Shown in pieces: positions 13,503 to 24,332 of a stretch of DNA of 64,000 nucleotides. Both the position numbers and the translations under genes were made by a program. The notes beneath the pieces were generated by a model, which saw nothing but the letters and a program-made list of their open reading frames with translations, was not told the origin of the DNA and did no database searches. Numbering within the stretch: position 1 is the stretch's first letter; each line of letters opens with the position of its first letter. This DNA is from Bifiguratus adelaidae (Eukaryota > Mucoromycota > Endogonomycetes > Endogonales), in the NCBI GenBank assembly GCA_002261195.1, contig MVBO01000036.1:55751-119750 (forward strand), given 5' to 3'.

Positions 13503-14354
13503 CTAACCCTGCCAATGTACAGGCAGCTTGTTTCCATCGACAAATATCCTTTCCACACCCTTTTCGTTGATGATAGCCATTCTAATCACGCCGCCGGATG
13601 AGCCATCACGCGACATGGCGAGAGCAAGTGCTAGAACACACCACGTGTAAGTAAGCTCAAAGATGCATACTCGAGCTACCTACAATTCTTTACGAAATCA
13701 ATACATTCTTCTTTGGTCATGTCGTCCTTGTATACCGAGTCACAATAACCATAGATGTACGTGGATCCCGAACCTAGGAACTAGGGTTAGCGTTGCTTCA
13801 CGAGGTCTAGCGCACGTCGTGTCATACCTCCTATGGCAAACGGCTGCTGATGTAATGATCCGCCCAATGGAATATTGTACACCGTACCGCCCTTTTCCTT
13901 GTCCCATCCAGCAACGATGATACCAGCCATGAGATTATCCTTGTTTTGATAGCAAAGTTCTTGGAATAATGCTGCTGCTACTCGAACAGTTGGTGGACCT
14001 TCGTTTTGAACACTATGTCATGTCGTCAGTCGCGTTTCTCACCAGAGATGCGAACTCGTCCTACCTGTACATTTGCAGATAATAATGCACGATATCTGCT
14101 ACAGCTTGGGTATCTGCCGCTGAACCGGATCGACAGCAATATATCAGGTCGTGCACTTGTGTGAGTTTGTCTGTCACCCTGTTAGCAATGTAGGCACCAG
14201 TCGTCGTTCGAGAATCGGCGCCGATAATGACCCCGTCCTTGTAGGCAACCGCCATAATAGACGTCTAATCACGTCAAGCCAGTAAGTCACTGCATAGTCA
14301 ACGTGTGCATTGGTCGCTTACCCCCAAATTGACTTCTCCAGCTTTCAAACTCAT
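13503..14354 (-). CDS. PRE3: 20S proteasome subunit beta-1
   Basis: Five exons (14354-14322, 14264-14065, 14012-13828, 13773-13684, 13630-13503) give 211 residues. The propeptide [11 protein letters not shown] ends at the Gly-Thr cleavage site, so the catalytic Thr1 is residue 12; intron 1 falls exactly between Gly11 and Thr12. The mature part has [14 protein letters not shown] with Asp17, Lys33 in [17 protein letters not shown], and [10 protein letters not shown], all typical of beta1, the caspase-like subunit. Protease inside the 20S core, cytosol and nucleus. The start lies 109 bases from PRP45 on the other strand, a short divergent promoter. The third intron contains a single TAGGGTTAG element. 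Confidence 0.96.
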
Positions 14355-14463
14355 CCTGCAAAGACGGAAGAGTTGAGCGCGCGTTCCACTTGCGTAAGCC
14401 AATGAAATTGTCTACGTCATCAAATTGCTTTTGACTCTGCATTCATTTTCACCTTTTGCCACT

Positions 14464-16395
14464 ATGGCTACCGCACTGTCAGGGTAAGTAGAGCACATGG
14501 GGCACATTAACATACTCATCGACTATAGAATACTTCCAAAACCTCGCTTTGAGGCGCACTTACCAGTAGATCTCGATGATGAGCGAGAGCAGAGCCAACA
14601 ATTAGTGTCAAAGAGTCAGATCCCTCCCTATGGTGCTCGCGTTGGCTGGACACCTCGTACTTTGGATGATTACGGCAATGGAGGCGCATTTCCAGAGATT
14701 CATACTGCCCAATACCCTTTGGACATGGGTAGAGCAAAGACAAAGGGCAGTGCTCCGACACAAGGCGGCGCATTGACCCTGGAAGTGGATGGCGAAGGTA
14801 ACATCAAGTATGACAAGATTGCACGACAGGGTCACGAAGACGACAAGATCATACAGTCTCAGTTCAAGGATATTGTACCTCTCCGCGAGAGAGCCGATAT
14901 TAACGACGACGAGGAGAGCAACGACAGGCCCGATGAAGAAACGGTCATGAGCACAGCAGAACGAACCCGGCTTGCACTCCAAAGTATCGTCAATGGCAAA
15001 ATTGCTGCGGCTCGGCCCAATAGCATTGCCGGCGGGACAGCAGCCGGTAACAACCAGAAACCCACTTACATCAGATATACACCAGCCGGCGGCCAAAGCG
15101 ATGGTTTCAACTCCGGCGCAAAACAGAGAATCATTCGAATGACAGAAGCTCCCGTGGATCCTTTCGACCCGCCAAAATTTAAGCACAAAAAGGTTCCTCG
15201 CGGCCCTCCATCTCCTCCAGCACCCGTCTTACATTCACCTCCTCGTAAAGTCACAGCCAAAGAGCAAGCCGAATGGGTTATTCCTCCATGCATTTCCAAC
15301 TGGAAGAATAACAAGGGTTACACGATTCCCCTTGATAAACGTCTGGCTGCGGATGGTAGAGGCCTTCAGGAGGTTACTATTAACGACAATTTTGCCAAAC
15401 TATCCGAAGCTCTGTATGCTGCTGATCGACATGCGCGGGAAGAAGTACGACAGCGGAACCTGATGCAGCAGAAGGTCGCTCAAAAGCAAAAGGAGGCTGA
15501 AGAAGAAAAGATGAGGCAGATTGCCCAACGCGCTCGTGAGGAACGAGCGGGTATCACAAGCTCAGCAGCCGATCGATCATCTGGCCTTGTCCCTCCTTCA
15601 AATCGTCCAACTGCAGCGGAAATGATGTCGAAGTCGCTAGGCGGCTACGGCAGCGAATCTGAGGAAGAGTCTGACGATGAAGACGATGAGGCTGCTAGTC
15701 AAAGAGAGGAAATTCGTCGGGAGAAGGCCAAGCAACGTGAGCGCGAACTACGCATGTCTCGTATGGGTGCGGAAACCAAGGCGAAAGCTCTGCTAAGGTA
15801 TGTCTTCGCAAGATTTGCGATGAGGCTCTTCACTCACAGACGCTTATTACAGGGAGCAAGGACGTGACATTTCTGAAAAGATCGCGCTTGGTCTTGCCAA
15901 GCCCACCCAGTCAAGTGATAGCATGTTTGATTCTCGATTGTATAACCAGAGTGAGGGTATGAGCAGTGGCTTCAAGGACGACGAAGGTAGGTGTTGCCTG
16001 TAAGGCTTCGCGTCCGGTGGCTAATAACGTCTTTAGCATACAATTTGTATGATAAGCCGCTTTTCAACGGCTCCTCGATGTCTTCGATTTACCGGCCCAA
16101 GGCGAATGCTGACTCTGAGGCTTATGGTGGAGGTTCTGCAGAGCAAATCGAGCAGATGGTTTCTTCAGCCAAAGATAAGTTTGGCATGTCCGGTGGCAGT
16201 AAGGGTTTCGCGGGTACGGATGGCGGTCGAGACGTTCGACGAGAAGGACCAGTCGAATTCGAGAAGGAGGTCCAGGGTGGTAGTGCCGCACCCAAAGCCG
16301 ATCCTTTTGGTGTCGACTCGTTCTTGAGCCAAGCCAAGAAGGGCAAACGTGCTCATCATGACTATGGCAGTGTAGAAAAAAAGCGGCGGCAGTAA
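14464..16395 (+). CDS. PRP45: SNW/SKIP-domain splicing factor Prp45
   Basis: Four exons (14464-14483, 14529-15797, 15853-15986, 16037-16395) give 593 residues. The SNW core is clear: PPYGARVGWTPRTLDDYGNGGAFPEIH near the N-terminus, then SNWKNNKGYTIPLDKRLAADGRGL with the SNWKN signature, followed by charged coiled helices and an acidic SESEEESDDEDDE tract. The C-terminal exon (DEAYNLYDKPLF) matches the conserved end of SKIP. The protein is a core component of the activated spliceosome and in animals also a transcriptional coactivator; nuclear. Exon 1 codes only MATALSG. It shares a 109-base divergent promoter with PRE3. Confidence 0.95.
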
Positions 16396-16674
16396 ACCTG
16401 TTGTTTTGCGTCATAACTCATTCAATGTACATTATGAATTGGAAGCATCACCTCATACGTACTATCGCTGTCTAATATTCACTTGAAATCGGTAGCGTTG
16501 CCTCATTGCCGTTATTTCTACGATTCGTACTGATCTCTAGAGTCCTCCATCTTGGTGAGATGATGCTGTGAAAGGATTCGTCAGGAGACGATCAGGCACC
16601 AAAATTTCCTTAAAAGGTTCATTCGCGCTTTGCGGTTGGGAACGTTGGGAACGCAGCCGATCAACTCCTTGTTC

Positions 16675-19205
16675 ATGTCACTCAAGTTGAAAGATAAGTC
16701 TTTTCCGTTCAACTTGAAGTTTGGCAAGTCCAAGAAAGCAACAGAGTCCAAAGGTGAGCTGAAGTTTGCCGCGTGGTTCCGAGTCTCATCTCGTAAAGAT
16801 GCCTCTAAACGACTTTCTACGGCAACGCTCGGCGACCTTGCGCTCGAGCGCAACCCTGTAGCATCTGAAAGATCAGGCGCTGCTTTGCGACGTAAAATGT
16901 AAGTTACTTTTACCAACGCGTCCATACCGACACGAGCCTAGGTCTGCTCCCCTCTTGTCCAAATTTCGGCATTCGATCGCATTGGATGCGCTTCCACCCG
17001 TGACGTCGGGGTATACATCATTGAAGAAATCAGAAATCAGCAGTCCGAAAAGCTACACGGAGTCTTCCGAAGTTGCAATTGAGACAGCCAAGCCCGCCGA
17101 CCTTGGAACAAACACTATCAAAGAAACTCTTATCCTTGACGATAACACCGCGCTTGAAGCCCAGCATAGCATAGACTACGATAAGCAAAAGTCAGATCTT
17201 GGAGTGAAGGTGCACGAGCAGAAACGAGAAATGCCAATTATGCCTTCATCGCAGATTGCGGACTTGAAATCTACTCCTGATTCTGCCCACAATCAGGGGA
17301 CGTCTGTGGTGGCTGAGACAACAACATCTTCAAAGATTACATCGCCAATAGACACTATCGAGCATTTACCTGAAGCTCAATGCGACAGCAGAAGCGGTGA
17401 CGAAGCCGGTAATCGCACTATCACCTCAGCAAACCCGGAGAGTCAGCATGTTGCACCTGTAATCACTACAGAAGTTGATGAAGTTGAGCATGAGCAAAAC
17501 TCAGATAATCAGTCGCACGACAACGTCAATGATTTCTCAATCGCCAACGCGATAGAGTCCTATCTGGCAAACGCTACACGATCACGTTCCACTGACATTC
17601 TCATGACACGACGCAACAGCACACCATTGAGCAGACGCGCTGTCACACAAGTGATTACACAGCAACCACTCAAAGGCCAGAGCGGTTTTGATGAGACCGA
17701 TGCCACGAAGGCCGTCCCTTTTTCGACAAGATCGACGCCGATGCCTCAAACTTTACAGCTCTCCGCGACGATTGATGATGATTTTCCACATAATTCAACC
17801 AGACACCTTTCATCGTCTAGCGGACTGCACTATCATGGACCGCGTACACGGAAATTTACACAACGTTCATCAACATTTGAGCCCACCACCGCGTCGGATA
17901 GTTCAGATGAAGATTTGGGTCGAAGCTGGCCAGAGCGGTACCGTTTTGATCAAGCGGATACGGATCTATTCAGCGTCAGTAGACCGCCAAGCCTCCTTTC
18001 CACGCCTTCCACTTCTACCAACGCTTTCATGGCGCATCTACTTCCACAGAGCTGCCAATCGAGCTCGGAAGAAGGAGGTATGCAAACAGGTCCGTTCTAG
18101 CTGCACTTCTCACGCCTTCTTTGATAGATGATGAAGAGTCCATTTATGCTCTTCGAGATCGCATCCGCACTTTATGCAAAGCCAACCGGAAGCTTGTGCG
18201 TAGATGCGAAAAGCAAGGGGTAAGCGAGTGTAGGCTTTGTTGACGAGGCTTGCTAACCATCAGTAGGCGGAGTTGGATACCGCAAAAGCAAGTGTGGCGC
18301 ATTTGTCCAATAAGGTCGACAGTCTTCAGACTACCCTGAGGTAATGTTCAACATCTCTGTCTCAATACATCTCAACGATGAGTGCACAGATCTGTATTTG
18401 AAGAGAACACCATGCTTAGGAATGATATGAAGGTGAATTGGCATGAGGAAAAGAAAACGCGCTCTGAATTCATTGACATGATCCAGGAAAGCGGCGATTA
18501 TCTGATCCGCGCGCGCCTAGCCGAGAAGCAAGTGCAAGAGAAAGAATTGCAATACAAGTCACTGCAGGTGAGACGCTTTCAAACCACAATTGATACAAGG
18601 TTACTGATGCCTGTCAGAACGTGCTTTCCAAGACAACAGCAAAGATTGATGCTCTAACTGCTATAAATCAAAAGCAAACTGCAGAGCTCGCCAAACTCAA
18701 GCAACAGCAAGCTTCGGGTTCCCATGCGCCGCCGTCCAAGTTTCTGGAGCATGCCGATAAAGCACAAGCGGTTGCAAGACATGCCTCGGAGCTACATAAC
18801 TTGGATGCCGATGACGAGCCTCCGTCTCCGCGCGACACTGTATCGGTCGGACTTCCTATTCTTAAGCTGGCCACCAAGGCAGACAATCAGGCATGTCAAA
18901 CAATGTTTAGACGTCCTCATACTGACGCGGTGGTTCTTGATAGGAGCTTGACGTATTGGAAGACCAAATCAACGCTTTACGCAGGCAAAAGGAGAAGGTA
19001 GTCGAGTGCATGGCGATCCATCATTATGCTGTGCTCACCTCCAATTCTTTCTCAGCTGCAATCAGACTATAGTCGCATTCCCATCAAGGGAGGAGGTTTT
19101 CTCGCGAGACAGCGTCAGGATGAACTTGATCGACAGATGGATACTGTGGACAGCCAATTGAACAAACTCAAATTACAAGCTCGCATGTTGCGCCAACAAT
19201 ATTAA
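16675..19205 (+). CDS. Coiled-coil protein of unknown function
   Basis: Eight exons (16675-16898, 16942-18077, 18128-18219, 18267-18340, 18390-18567, 18618-18890, 18944-18997, 19056-19205) sum to 726 residues in one frame. The first 450 residues or so are low-complexity, Ser/Thr/Glu-rich and probably disordered. From exon 3 on the protein becomes heptad-like coiled coil (RDRIRTLCKANRKLV ... ELDTAKASVAHL). The end has QSDYSRIPIKGGGFLARQRQ followed by a short coiled helix. That last block reminds me weakly of enkurin-type C-termini, but I would not assign it. The sixth intron (18891-18943) has no frame-compatible GT donor; GC at 18891 fits. Gene structure is solid; function is unknown. Confidence 0.8.
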
Positions 19206-19324
19206 GCTTCTGTATTGAATACCTTGTACATTAGTGTAGACGTACCTAAAGCCCTAGAATGTACATTTTTCACGCTTCGGGCATGCGCTTCATTACCTGT
19301 TGTGCCCACATCCATGGCACCACC

Positions 19325-19697
19325 TTATGTTTGATCATGTACACCGTGCCATGTTATAGTCCCTTCGATACCTTCCATAGGCACGTCCTTATTCACATCG
19401 ATATCATCCAAATGAGGTCTCTTTGATAATGTATGTTCTACAATGGAATCTTTTCGTCTTTTCAAGGACTCGACATCCTAGAAGTCAAATCTATGTCAGA
19501 CGTAATTGCCGAAAGGAATGTATAAGCGGAGACGGATGGTTTACCGAACTTGGGGAAGACACGAGTGGAGACGGAGAAGGAGGTGGCGGCGCGGGGTTAT
19601 GAGGTTGTGACGTCGTGGTGTAGCTTCTATCAGGATATCCTTGTAATTCGTACACATGATACTCCTCGTCATTGCTATTTTCTGGTTGCAAGTTCAT
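19325..19697 (-). CDS. Small unrecognised two-exon protein
   Basis: Two exons, 19697-19545 and 19477-19325, each exactly 153 bases, join to a 101-residue protein. It starts MNLQPENSNDEEYHVYELQG, continues with a Pro-rich stretch (PAPPPPSPSP), and ends with a charged block (DVESLKRRKDS ... KRPHLDD) and ITWHGVHDQT. The donor GTAAAC and acceptor TTCTAG keep frame without a stop. A further in-frame ATG at 19748 would add 17 residues. The gene is divergent from uS14m (start 19836), which supports it being a real unit. I do not recognise the family. Homologues in related fungi would be the decisive test. Confidence 0.5.
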
Positions 19698-19835
19698 CCT
19701 CCCATGGTCGTGTACGCAGAAAGTCTCCCGCAAAGATCGTTTCAGCACTCAATTGCAAGGGTGATGACGTCATCCGTAAATTTTGGAAGAGGTTCGCTTC
19801 TTTGCCTTGCTTTTGACTCAACGATCCCTTTCACC

Positions 19836-20135
19836 ATGCGATCTCGGGTACTGCGGGATATGCGCAACAGAGCCTCAGTAGCCAACAATGAGTTGACACG
19901 ACAAGCGTACCGATATATTACAAGAAACGAAACACTACCAGCCCGCACACGACATCAAGCTCAACTAGCCCTAAACGCCATGTCGAATGAAACAGCGGCT
20001 GTTCATGTCAAGAATCGGTGTTTGGAAACCGGGAGAGCGCGCGGTGTATTCCGTGATTTCAGATTATGTCGATTTCAGTTCCGTCTCAAAGCGTTGAACG
20101 GCGAGCTTCCAGGTGTCAAGAAGGCGTCGTGGTAA
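19836..20135 (+). CDS. MRP2: Mitochondrial small-subunit ribosomal protein uS14m
   Basis: A single exon gives 99 residues. The C-terminal half carries the uS14 hallmark: KNRCLETGRARGV, DFRLCRFQFR, and the end LNGELPGVKKASW. Mitochondrial uS14 proteins such as yeast Mrp2 (115 residues) have the same end and lack the zinc-binding Cys set of cytosolic uS14. The start at 19836 (MRSRVLRDMRNRASVA) gives a basic amphipathic N-terminus compatible with mitochondrial import; the open frame extends upstream, but without family similarity. It binds the head of the mitoribosomal small subunit rRNA. Confidence 0.93.
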   Translation: MRSRVLRDMRNRASVANNELTRQAYRYITRNETLPARTRHQAQLALNAMSNETAAVHVKNRCLETGRARGVFRDFRLCRFQFRLKALNGELPGVKKASW

Positions 20136-20356
20136 ATGAAAAGTGTCAATCTACACCATGCGTTCTTTTATCCAAACTATGATCACCACTCTATCCTTAT
20201 TCATTATCCACCCTGTACATTAGACACTCATAGAGACAAAAGAGTGAAATGTAACCATATACAAGCGCATATAGCCAGCATACAAGTCCGTCGATTGCTT
20301 TTGATTCAAAAGCGAAATTTTTGCTTCCGAAGCTTCCTTACTTTTTGCACCTCGGA

Positions 20357-21857
20357 ATGTCGGTTCACCGATTCGCTGTGGCCAAGGTTAACCTTGTGTC
20401 AATGCCTTTGCGGACACTTCCACGCCATATACCCAGCCAATCACGGATAGCCGGTGTCCGCTACAACAGTAATCAATCACCCGTGCAAGCATTCATCAAT
20501 GTGTTCAAGGATCAGATCAAAAAGAACAAGGAGCTGCAAAACAACATTAAGCAGCTTCAGGAAGAAGGTGGCAAGATGTCGGATAGCGAGGCATTGAAGA
20601 GAGCCAAGGAGATGCAGGAAAAGCTCAAGGTAGGTGCATTCTCCACATTCGCATTGGACTTCCAGGGCTGATCTCGGATCTCGCCTGTTAGGCCAGCGCT
20701 AGCGTCGGCTCCGAGCATATTAGACAAGCCTCGGAGGCCTTCCAAAAGACCGCATCGAAGATGGGTTCCACGGTATCGCAAGCTTACAAGGAGGCTGCCG
20801 AGACTGAGTTTGTCAAGGAAACGTCTCAAAAGGTCATGGAAGCGGCCGAAAATATTCACAAGGCTTCCGAGCCGCTGCGGGAGAATCCAGTGACCAAGCA
20901 GTTCTCCGAGAGCGTGTCAAAGGTTCTGGAAGACACCAGTGGACGTTACGGTGGCTATGTGGACAAGGAAACTCGACGAAGGCTCCGAGATAAGGCACGA
21001 CAACAAGCTGGTTACACCTCAGCCAAGGACGCTGTAAAGAATGTGACCGAAGATCCCGAAGCTGGTGCAAATCTCGTTGTTCACAAGGATGCGGCATGGA
21101 AGGAGAGTTGGAGGAAGTTTAAGGAGGAATCGCCCATCATTCAAGGTGTTTTCAATGCCCGTAGGCGATACGAGGAGAGCGAGAATATCTTTATTTCTTA
21201 TTCCCGGGCATTCACCGACAGAATTGCAGATGCTTTCAGTAAGTGCAGCCAAGGTGAACGCTTGGAAGAGGTGACTTATCTTATCACGCTTAGCTTCTAT
21301 GTTTGAGGAGTCAGATCAAGCGCAGGCTATCAAGGCATTGCAGCGACTTGATCCCCGCTTCACATTGGACAGCTTCATGCGGGAAGCTCGCGAATACATC
21401 GTCCCAGAACTGATGGATGCCTACCTCAAGGGCGACTCAGAGACGTTGAAAATTTGGTGTTCCGAAGCGGTAAGTGGACATTCTTGCTTCCGCCCCGATA
21501 TTTCGTGCTAAATAATCTTCTCAGACATACAATGTGTTGACTGCGGTTGTCCAAGCTCAAATGCAACAAGGACTTCTATCCGATTGCCGCATTCTAGACC
21601 TCAGAGATGTTGATCTTGTAACGGCGAAAATCCTCGAGAATGATGTGCCAGTTCTCGTACTCTCATTCCGCACGCAAGAAGTCATTGTTTTCCGAAACGC
21701 GAGTACCAAAGAAATTGTCTACGGCAAGGAAGACAACATTGAGCAAGTCACTTACGCTTGCGTCCTTACCAAGCAAGAGGACGAACTACAGAACCCCATC
21801 ACCGGTGGATGGAGAGTCATCGATATGGCCAAGCATGATTCTAGACCCACTTGGTAG
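20357..21857 (+). CDS. TIM44: TIM23-complex motor subunit Tim44
   Basis: Four exons (20357-20629, 20692-21238, 21294-21469, 21525-21857) sum to 442 residues. The N-terminus MSVHRFAVAKVNLVSMPLRT is a basic mitochondrial presequence. Next is FINVFKDQIKKNKELQNNIKQ, a conserved Tim44 helix, a long charged helical region, and the C-terminal Tim44 domain (SDQAQAIKALQRLDPRF, FMREAREYIVPELMDAYLKGD, ending WRVIDMAKHDSRPTW). Tim44 tethers mtHsp70 to the TIM23 channel on the matrix side. An in-frame ATG at 20321 would add 12 residues and cannot be excluded. It follows uS14m on the same strand, 221 bases apart. Confidence 0.96.
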
Positions 21858-22237
21858 ACAGCACCCTTTCTCATGCAAATTATAGACGACATGTATTGTA
21901 CACTAAGACATCGAATCAATTTCGATCCCTCTCTTGCTGTATCATAAGATCCCTCATTCAAGGATTAGTCAGGAGACTTTTGCCAGACTCTCACTCTGAT
22001 CATATGCAGGAGTTAAGCAGTTGAGCTGCACAAACCCTCTGCGCCATACACAGAGATTCGTTAAGGGGCGTACTTGAGGATGTAACTTGCACAGGCACAT
22101 TCTTATTCTTCTACAGAGTCGCCAAAATTCCTAGGTGATCGATGCGAAAAGCAAAAAGAGCGCCGCACCGAAGCCAGCAACAGAATCCAAGTGGCACAGC
22201 AGGTAAAAGAGTTCCCAGAGGAACGAACAAAAATTGA

Positions 22238-22310
22238 TGGCCCCTGAGGGAGTCGAACCCCCAGCCTTCCGATCTGGAGTCGGACGCGCTACCAATTGCG
22301 CCAAGGAACC
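22238..22310 (-). tRNA. tRNA-Trp (CCA)
   Basis: On the minus strand 73 bases fold as a complete cloverleaf. The acceptor stem GGTTCCT pairs with AGGGGCC and A is the discriminator. The anticodon stem TCCGA/TCGGA encloses the loop CTCCAGA, giving anticodon CCA for tryptophan. The T arm reads GGGGG-TTCGACT-CCCTC. There is no intron. The A box (TGGCGCAATTGG) and B box (GGTTCGACTCC) are intact, and a run of five T follows on the minus strand as an RNA polymerase III terminator. Confidence 0.95.
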
Positions 22311-23240
22311 CTCGATATTAGATAAACTTTGTAATATTTTATAAAGCCAATTTTGTGTTACCTATGTGTTCTCGGGAGCTGAAACATCGGCAGAGCGACG
22401 CCGGAAGCTTGTTTTGTGCATTTCTGAGACTTTAGCTGGTTTTTAGACCTTGTTTGGTTGAGGATGGCTTCACAATATAGGTTTCACATCATCGACTCAG
22501 TGAAAACCACTTCAAAGATGGTTTCCGGACCCTAACCCTATGACCAATATGGCCAATCCCAATTCCGCGCTCTGATTGGGTGTGCTACACCTTGGTACAC
22601 AGAGGACAGTGGACCTCCAAGGACCGCCATATCCCGCGCACAGTATAGGCTCAATAGTCACTTGCCAACAATTCAAGCGGTGGTAGCATGAGGTGTTCAG
22701 TGCTTGAAGTGCTATGTTATCTACCATTTGCGGAGCAACCTCAATATCAGCGTGGTAGGCGGCCATTTTGTGCCTTAGGGATTGAACGCAGACTTCTAAA
22801 ACTGAGGTCTTCATGCCCCTCAGAAATAAAATCTTATATGTGGAGAGTTCATCACTGTTCAACAATCTTTGCTTGCTAGCAATCGCTCCCTCAAACTACG
22901 AATTGCAAACCGACCGCGGGATTAGGGGTAAGACTACACCAAGGTACCATGTGGCGAACGCTAAGTGAGCACGGAGTATCAATCGGAGTTTGAATCAAAA
23001 ATGGAGCGGATCTTGGCGGCTGGTCGGGCCAATCTTATTATGCCGGTTGATTAAGCACTACAAATTCTGACAAATTCCTCTCCGTTGATTATTATCACCT
23101 AAATTTGGAAATTTGTCTTACTTTTGACGCAGACGGAGGTTGAATTGGTAAATAATGCCCGTTGTCTAGCAATGACAGGCACTGATTAAGCTGATTGTTC
23201 AGCATTTGCTGCCTGAATTAGTGTCCCGTGCCGGACAAGG
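22311..23240. other. Long intergenic region upstream of the flavoprotein gene
   Basis: About 930 bases lie between the tRNA-Trp gene and the TATA box of the flavoprotein gene. I find no coding exon with family similarity and no convincing spliced model. The longest open frame (22512-22865, minus) has no recognisable domain. A short CCCTAACCCTA element lies at 22530-22540. The 3' part is AT-rich. For this compact window it is an unusually large promoter region. Confidence 0.5.
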
Positions 23241-23247
23241 TATAAAT
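23241..23247 (+). promoter_or_regulatory. TATA box of the flavoprotein gene
   Basis: TATAAAT at 23241-23247 lies 50 bases before the ATG at 23291 and fits the TATA consensus. Most promoters in this window show no comparable element. TATA-containing promoters in fungi tend to belong to strongly induced or stress genes, which suits a quinone reductase; this regulatory reading is inference. Confidence 0.55.
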
Positions 23248-23290
23248 TAGTGTGACGATCGTTTAGTTTGTCTTTCTATTACCAAACACT

Positions 23291-23932
23291 ATGTCCGCTC
23301 CCAAGATTTACATTGTATACTACTCGACATACCGACACGTCTCCCGCCTTGCGAAAGAGATTGCCAAGGGTGTTCAGGAGCAAGGCGCTGATGTGAAGCT
23401 CTTCCAGGTTCAGGAGACCCTCTCCCAGGAAATCCTCGACTTGATCCACGCTCCACCCCAGGAGGAAGATGTGCCGGTCATCCAGCCTCAACAACTGTCT
23501 GAAGCCGATGGTATCCTCTTCGGATTCCCAACAAGATTCGGTATGTTGCCATCTCAAATGAAGGCCTTCTTCGACGGTACCGGAGGACTTTGGGCGTCCA
23601 AGGCGCTGGCGGGCAAATTCGCGGGCATCTTCTTCTCGACGGCTTCTCAACACGGTGGTCAAGAGACGACTGCCATGTCCACTATTCCATTCTTTGCCCA
23701 TCACGGTATGAACTACGTACCCCTCGGTTTCCCTCATGAACACATGTTCACCAATGAGGAAGTTGTCGGCGGATCAGCTTGGGGTGCTGGAACCGTTGCC
23801 AACGGTGACGGCAGTCGACAGCCTAGTGAGAAGGAGCTCACTCTTGCCTACCTCCAAGGTCAGAACTTTGCCCAGATTGTGGCTGCTTATGTGCGCGGCA
23901 GGGATGCTACCGATATCGCAGCTGCCGTATAG
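23291..23932 (+). CDS. WrbA/Pst2-type NAD(P)H:quinone oxidoreductase (flavoprotein)
   Basis: A single exon gives 213 residues. The flavodoxin-like fold is clear from IYIVYYSTYRHVSRLA (FMN phosphate site), GFPTRFGMLPSQMKAFFDGTGGLW and FFSTASQHGGQETT, all typical of the WrbA branch (yeast Pst2, Ycp4, Rfs1). These proteins bind FMN and reduce quinones by two electrons, limiting redox cycling; in fungi they often associate with the plasma membrane (eisosomes). The gene is intronless and its codons lean to C- and G-ending forms (AAG, CTC, GTC), compared with its neighbours, suggesting high expression. It has a TATA box and a long upstream region. Confidence 0.94.
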   Translation: MSAPKIYIVYYSTYRHVSRLAKEIAKGVQEQGADVKLFQVQETLSQEILDLIHAPPQEEDVPVIQPQQLSEADGILFGFPTRFGMLPSQMKAFFDGTGGLWASKALAGKFAGIFFSTASQHGGQETTAMSTIPFFAHHGMNYVPLGFPHEHMFTNEEVVGGSAWGAGTVANGDGSRQPSEKELTLAYLQGQNFAQIVAAYVRGRDATDIAAAV

Positions 23933-24286
23933 ACTTCGAACTCGCTCTTCATCAGTCGAGCTCCTTAGAACCAAAGACTTTCTAAACATGCCGGTCGTAG
24001 ATTTGTAATATTCCGTTTCACTTGGTTTCATACAGTATGCATATTGAATTCATGATATATTCTATTGCTGTACTTTGGAATCATAGCATGTAGGCCGGTA
24101 GCGATGGCGCAAACTTGGTACCGATGCCCGTTGCCAGTCTTCGGTTGACCTCATATGTGGCTTGGAGCCACGTTGCTTTTTGAACAGCGCACCAAACTTT
24201 GCCGCTTGCCAAATTTGGATGCGTGACTTGTTTATTCACCTCGCTTACTGTTAACTTGCTCACCTTGCGCCGAGTTCACCAAAAGC

Positions 24287-24293
24287 TATATAA
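24287..24293 (+). promoter_or_regulatory. TATA box of the DUF1348 gene
   Basis: TATATAA at 24287-24293 lies 46 bases before the ATG at 24333, the same spacing as in the neighbouring flavoprotein gene. Both genes are intronless and on the same strand, so they may share an expression style; co-regulation itself is not shown by the sequence. Confidence 0.5.
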
Positions 24294-24332
24294 CCGGCTC
24301 AGCTGCGCGTACACTTGAGTATTGCTTCACAA

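Noticed and set aside
22512-22865. 117-codon open frame on the minus strand between tRNA-Trp and the flavoprotein gene
   Set aside because: No ATG-context, domain, spliced extension or neighbour support; composition like intergenic DNA.
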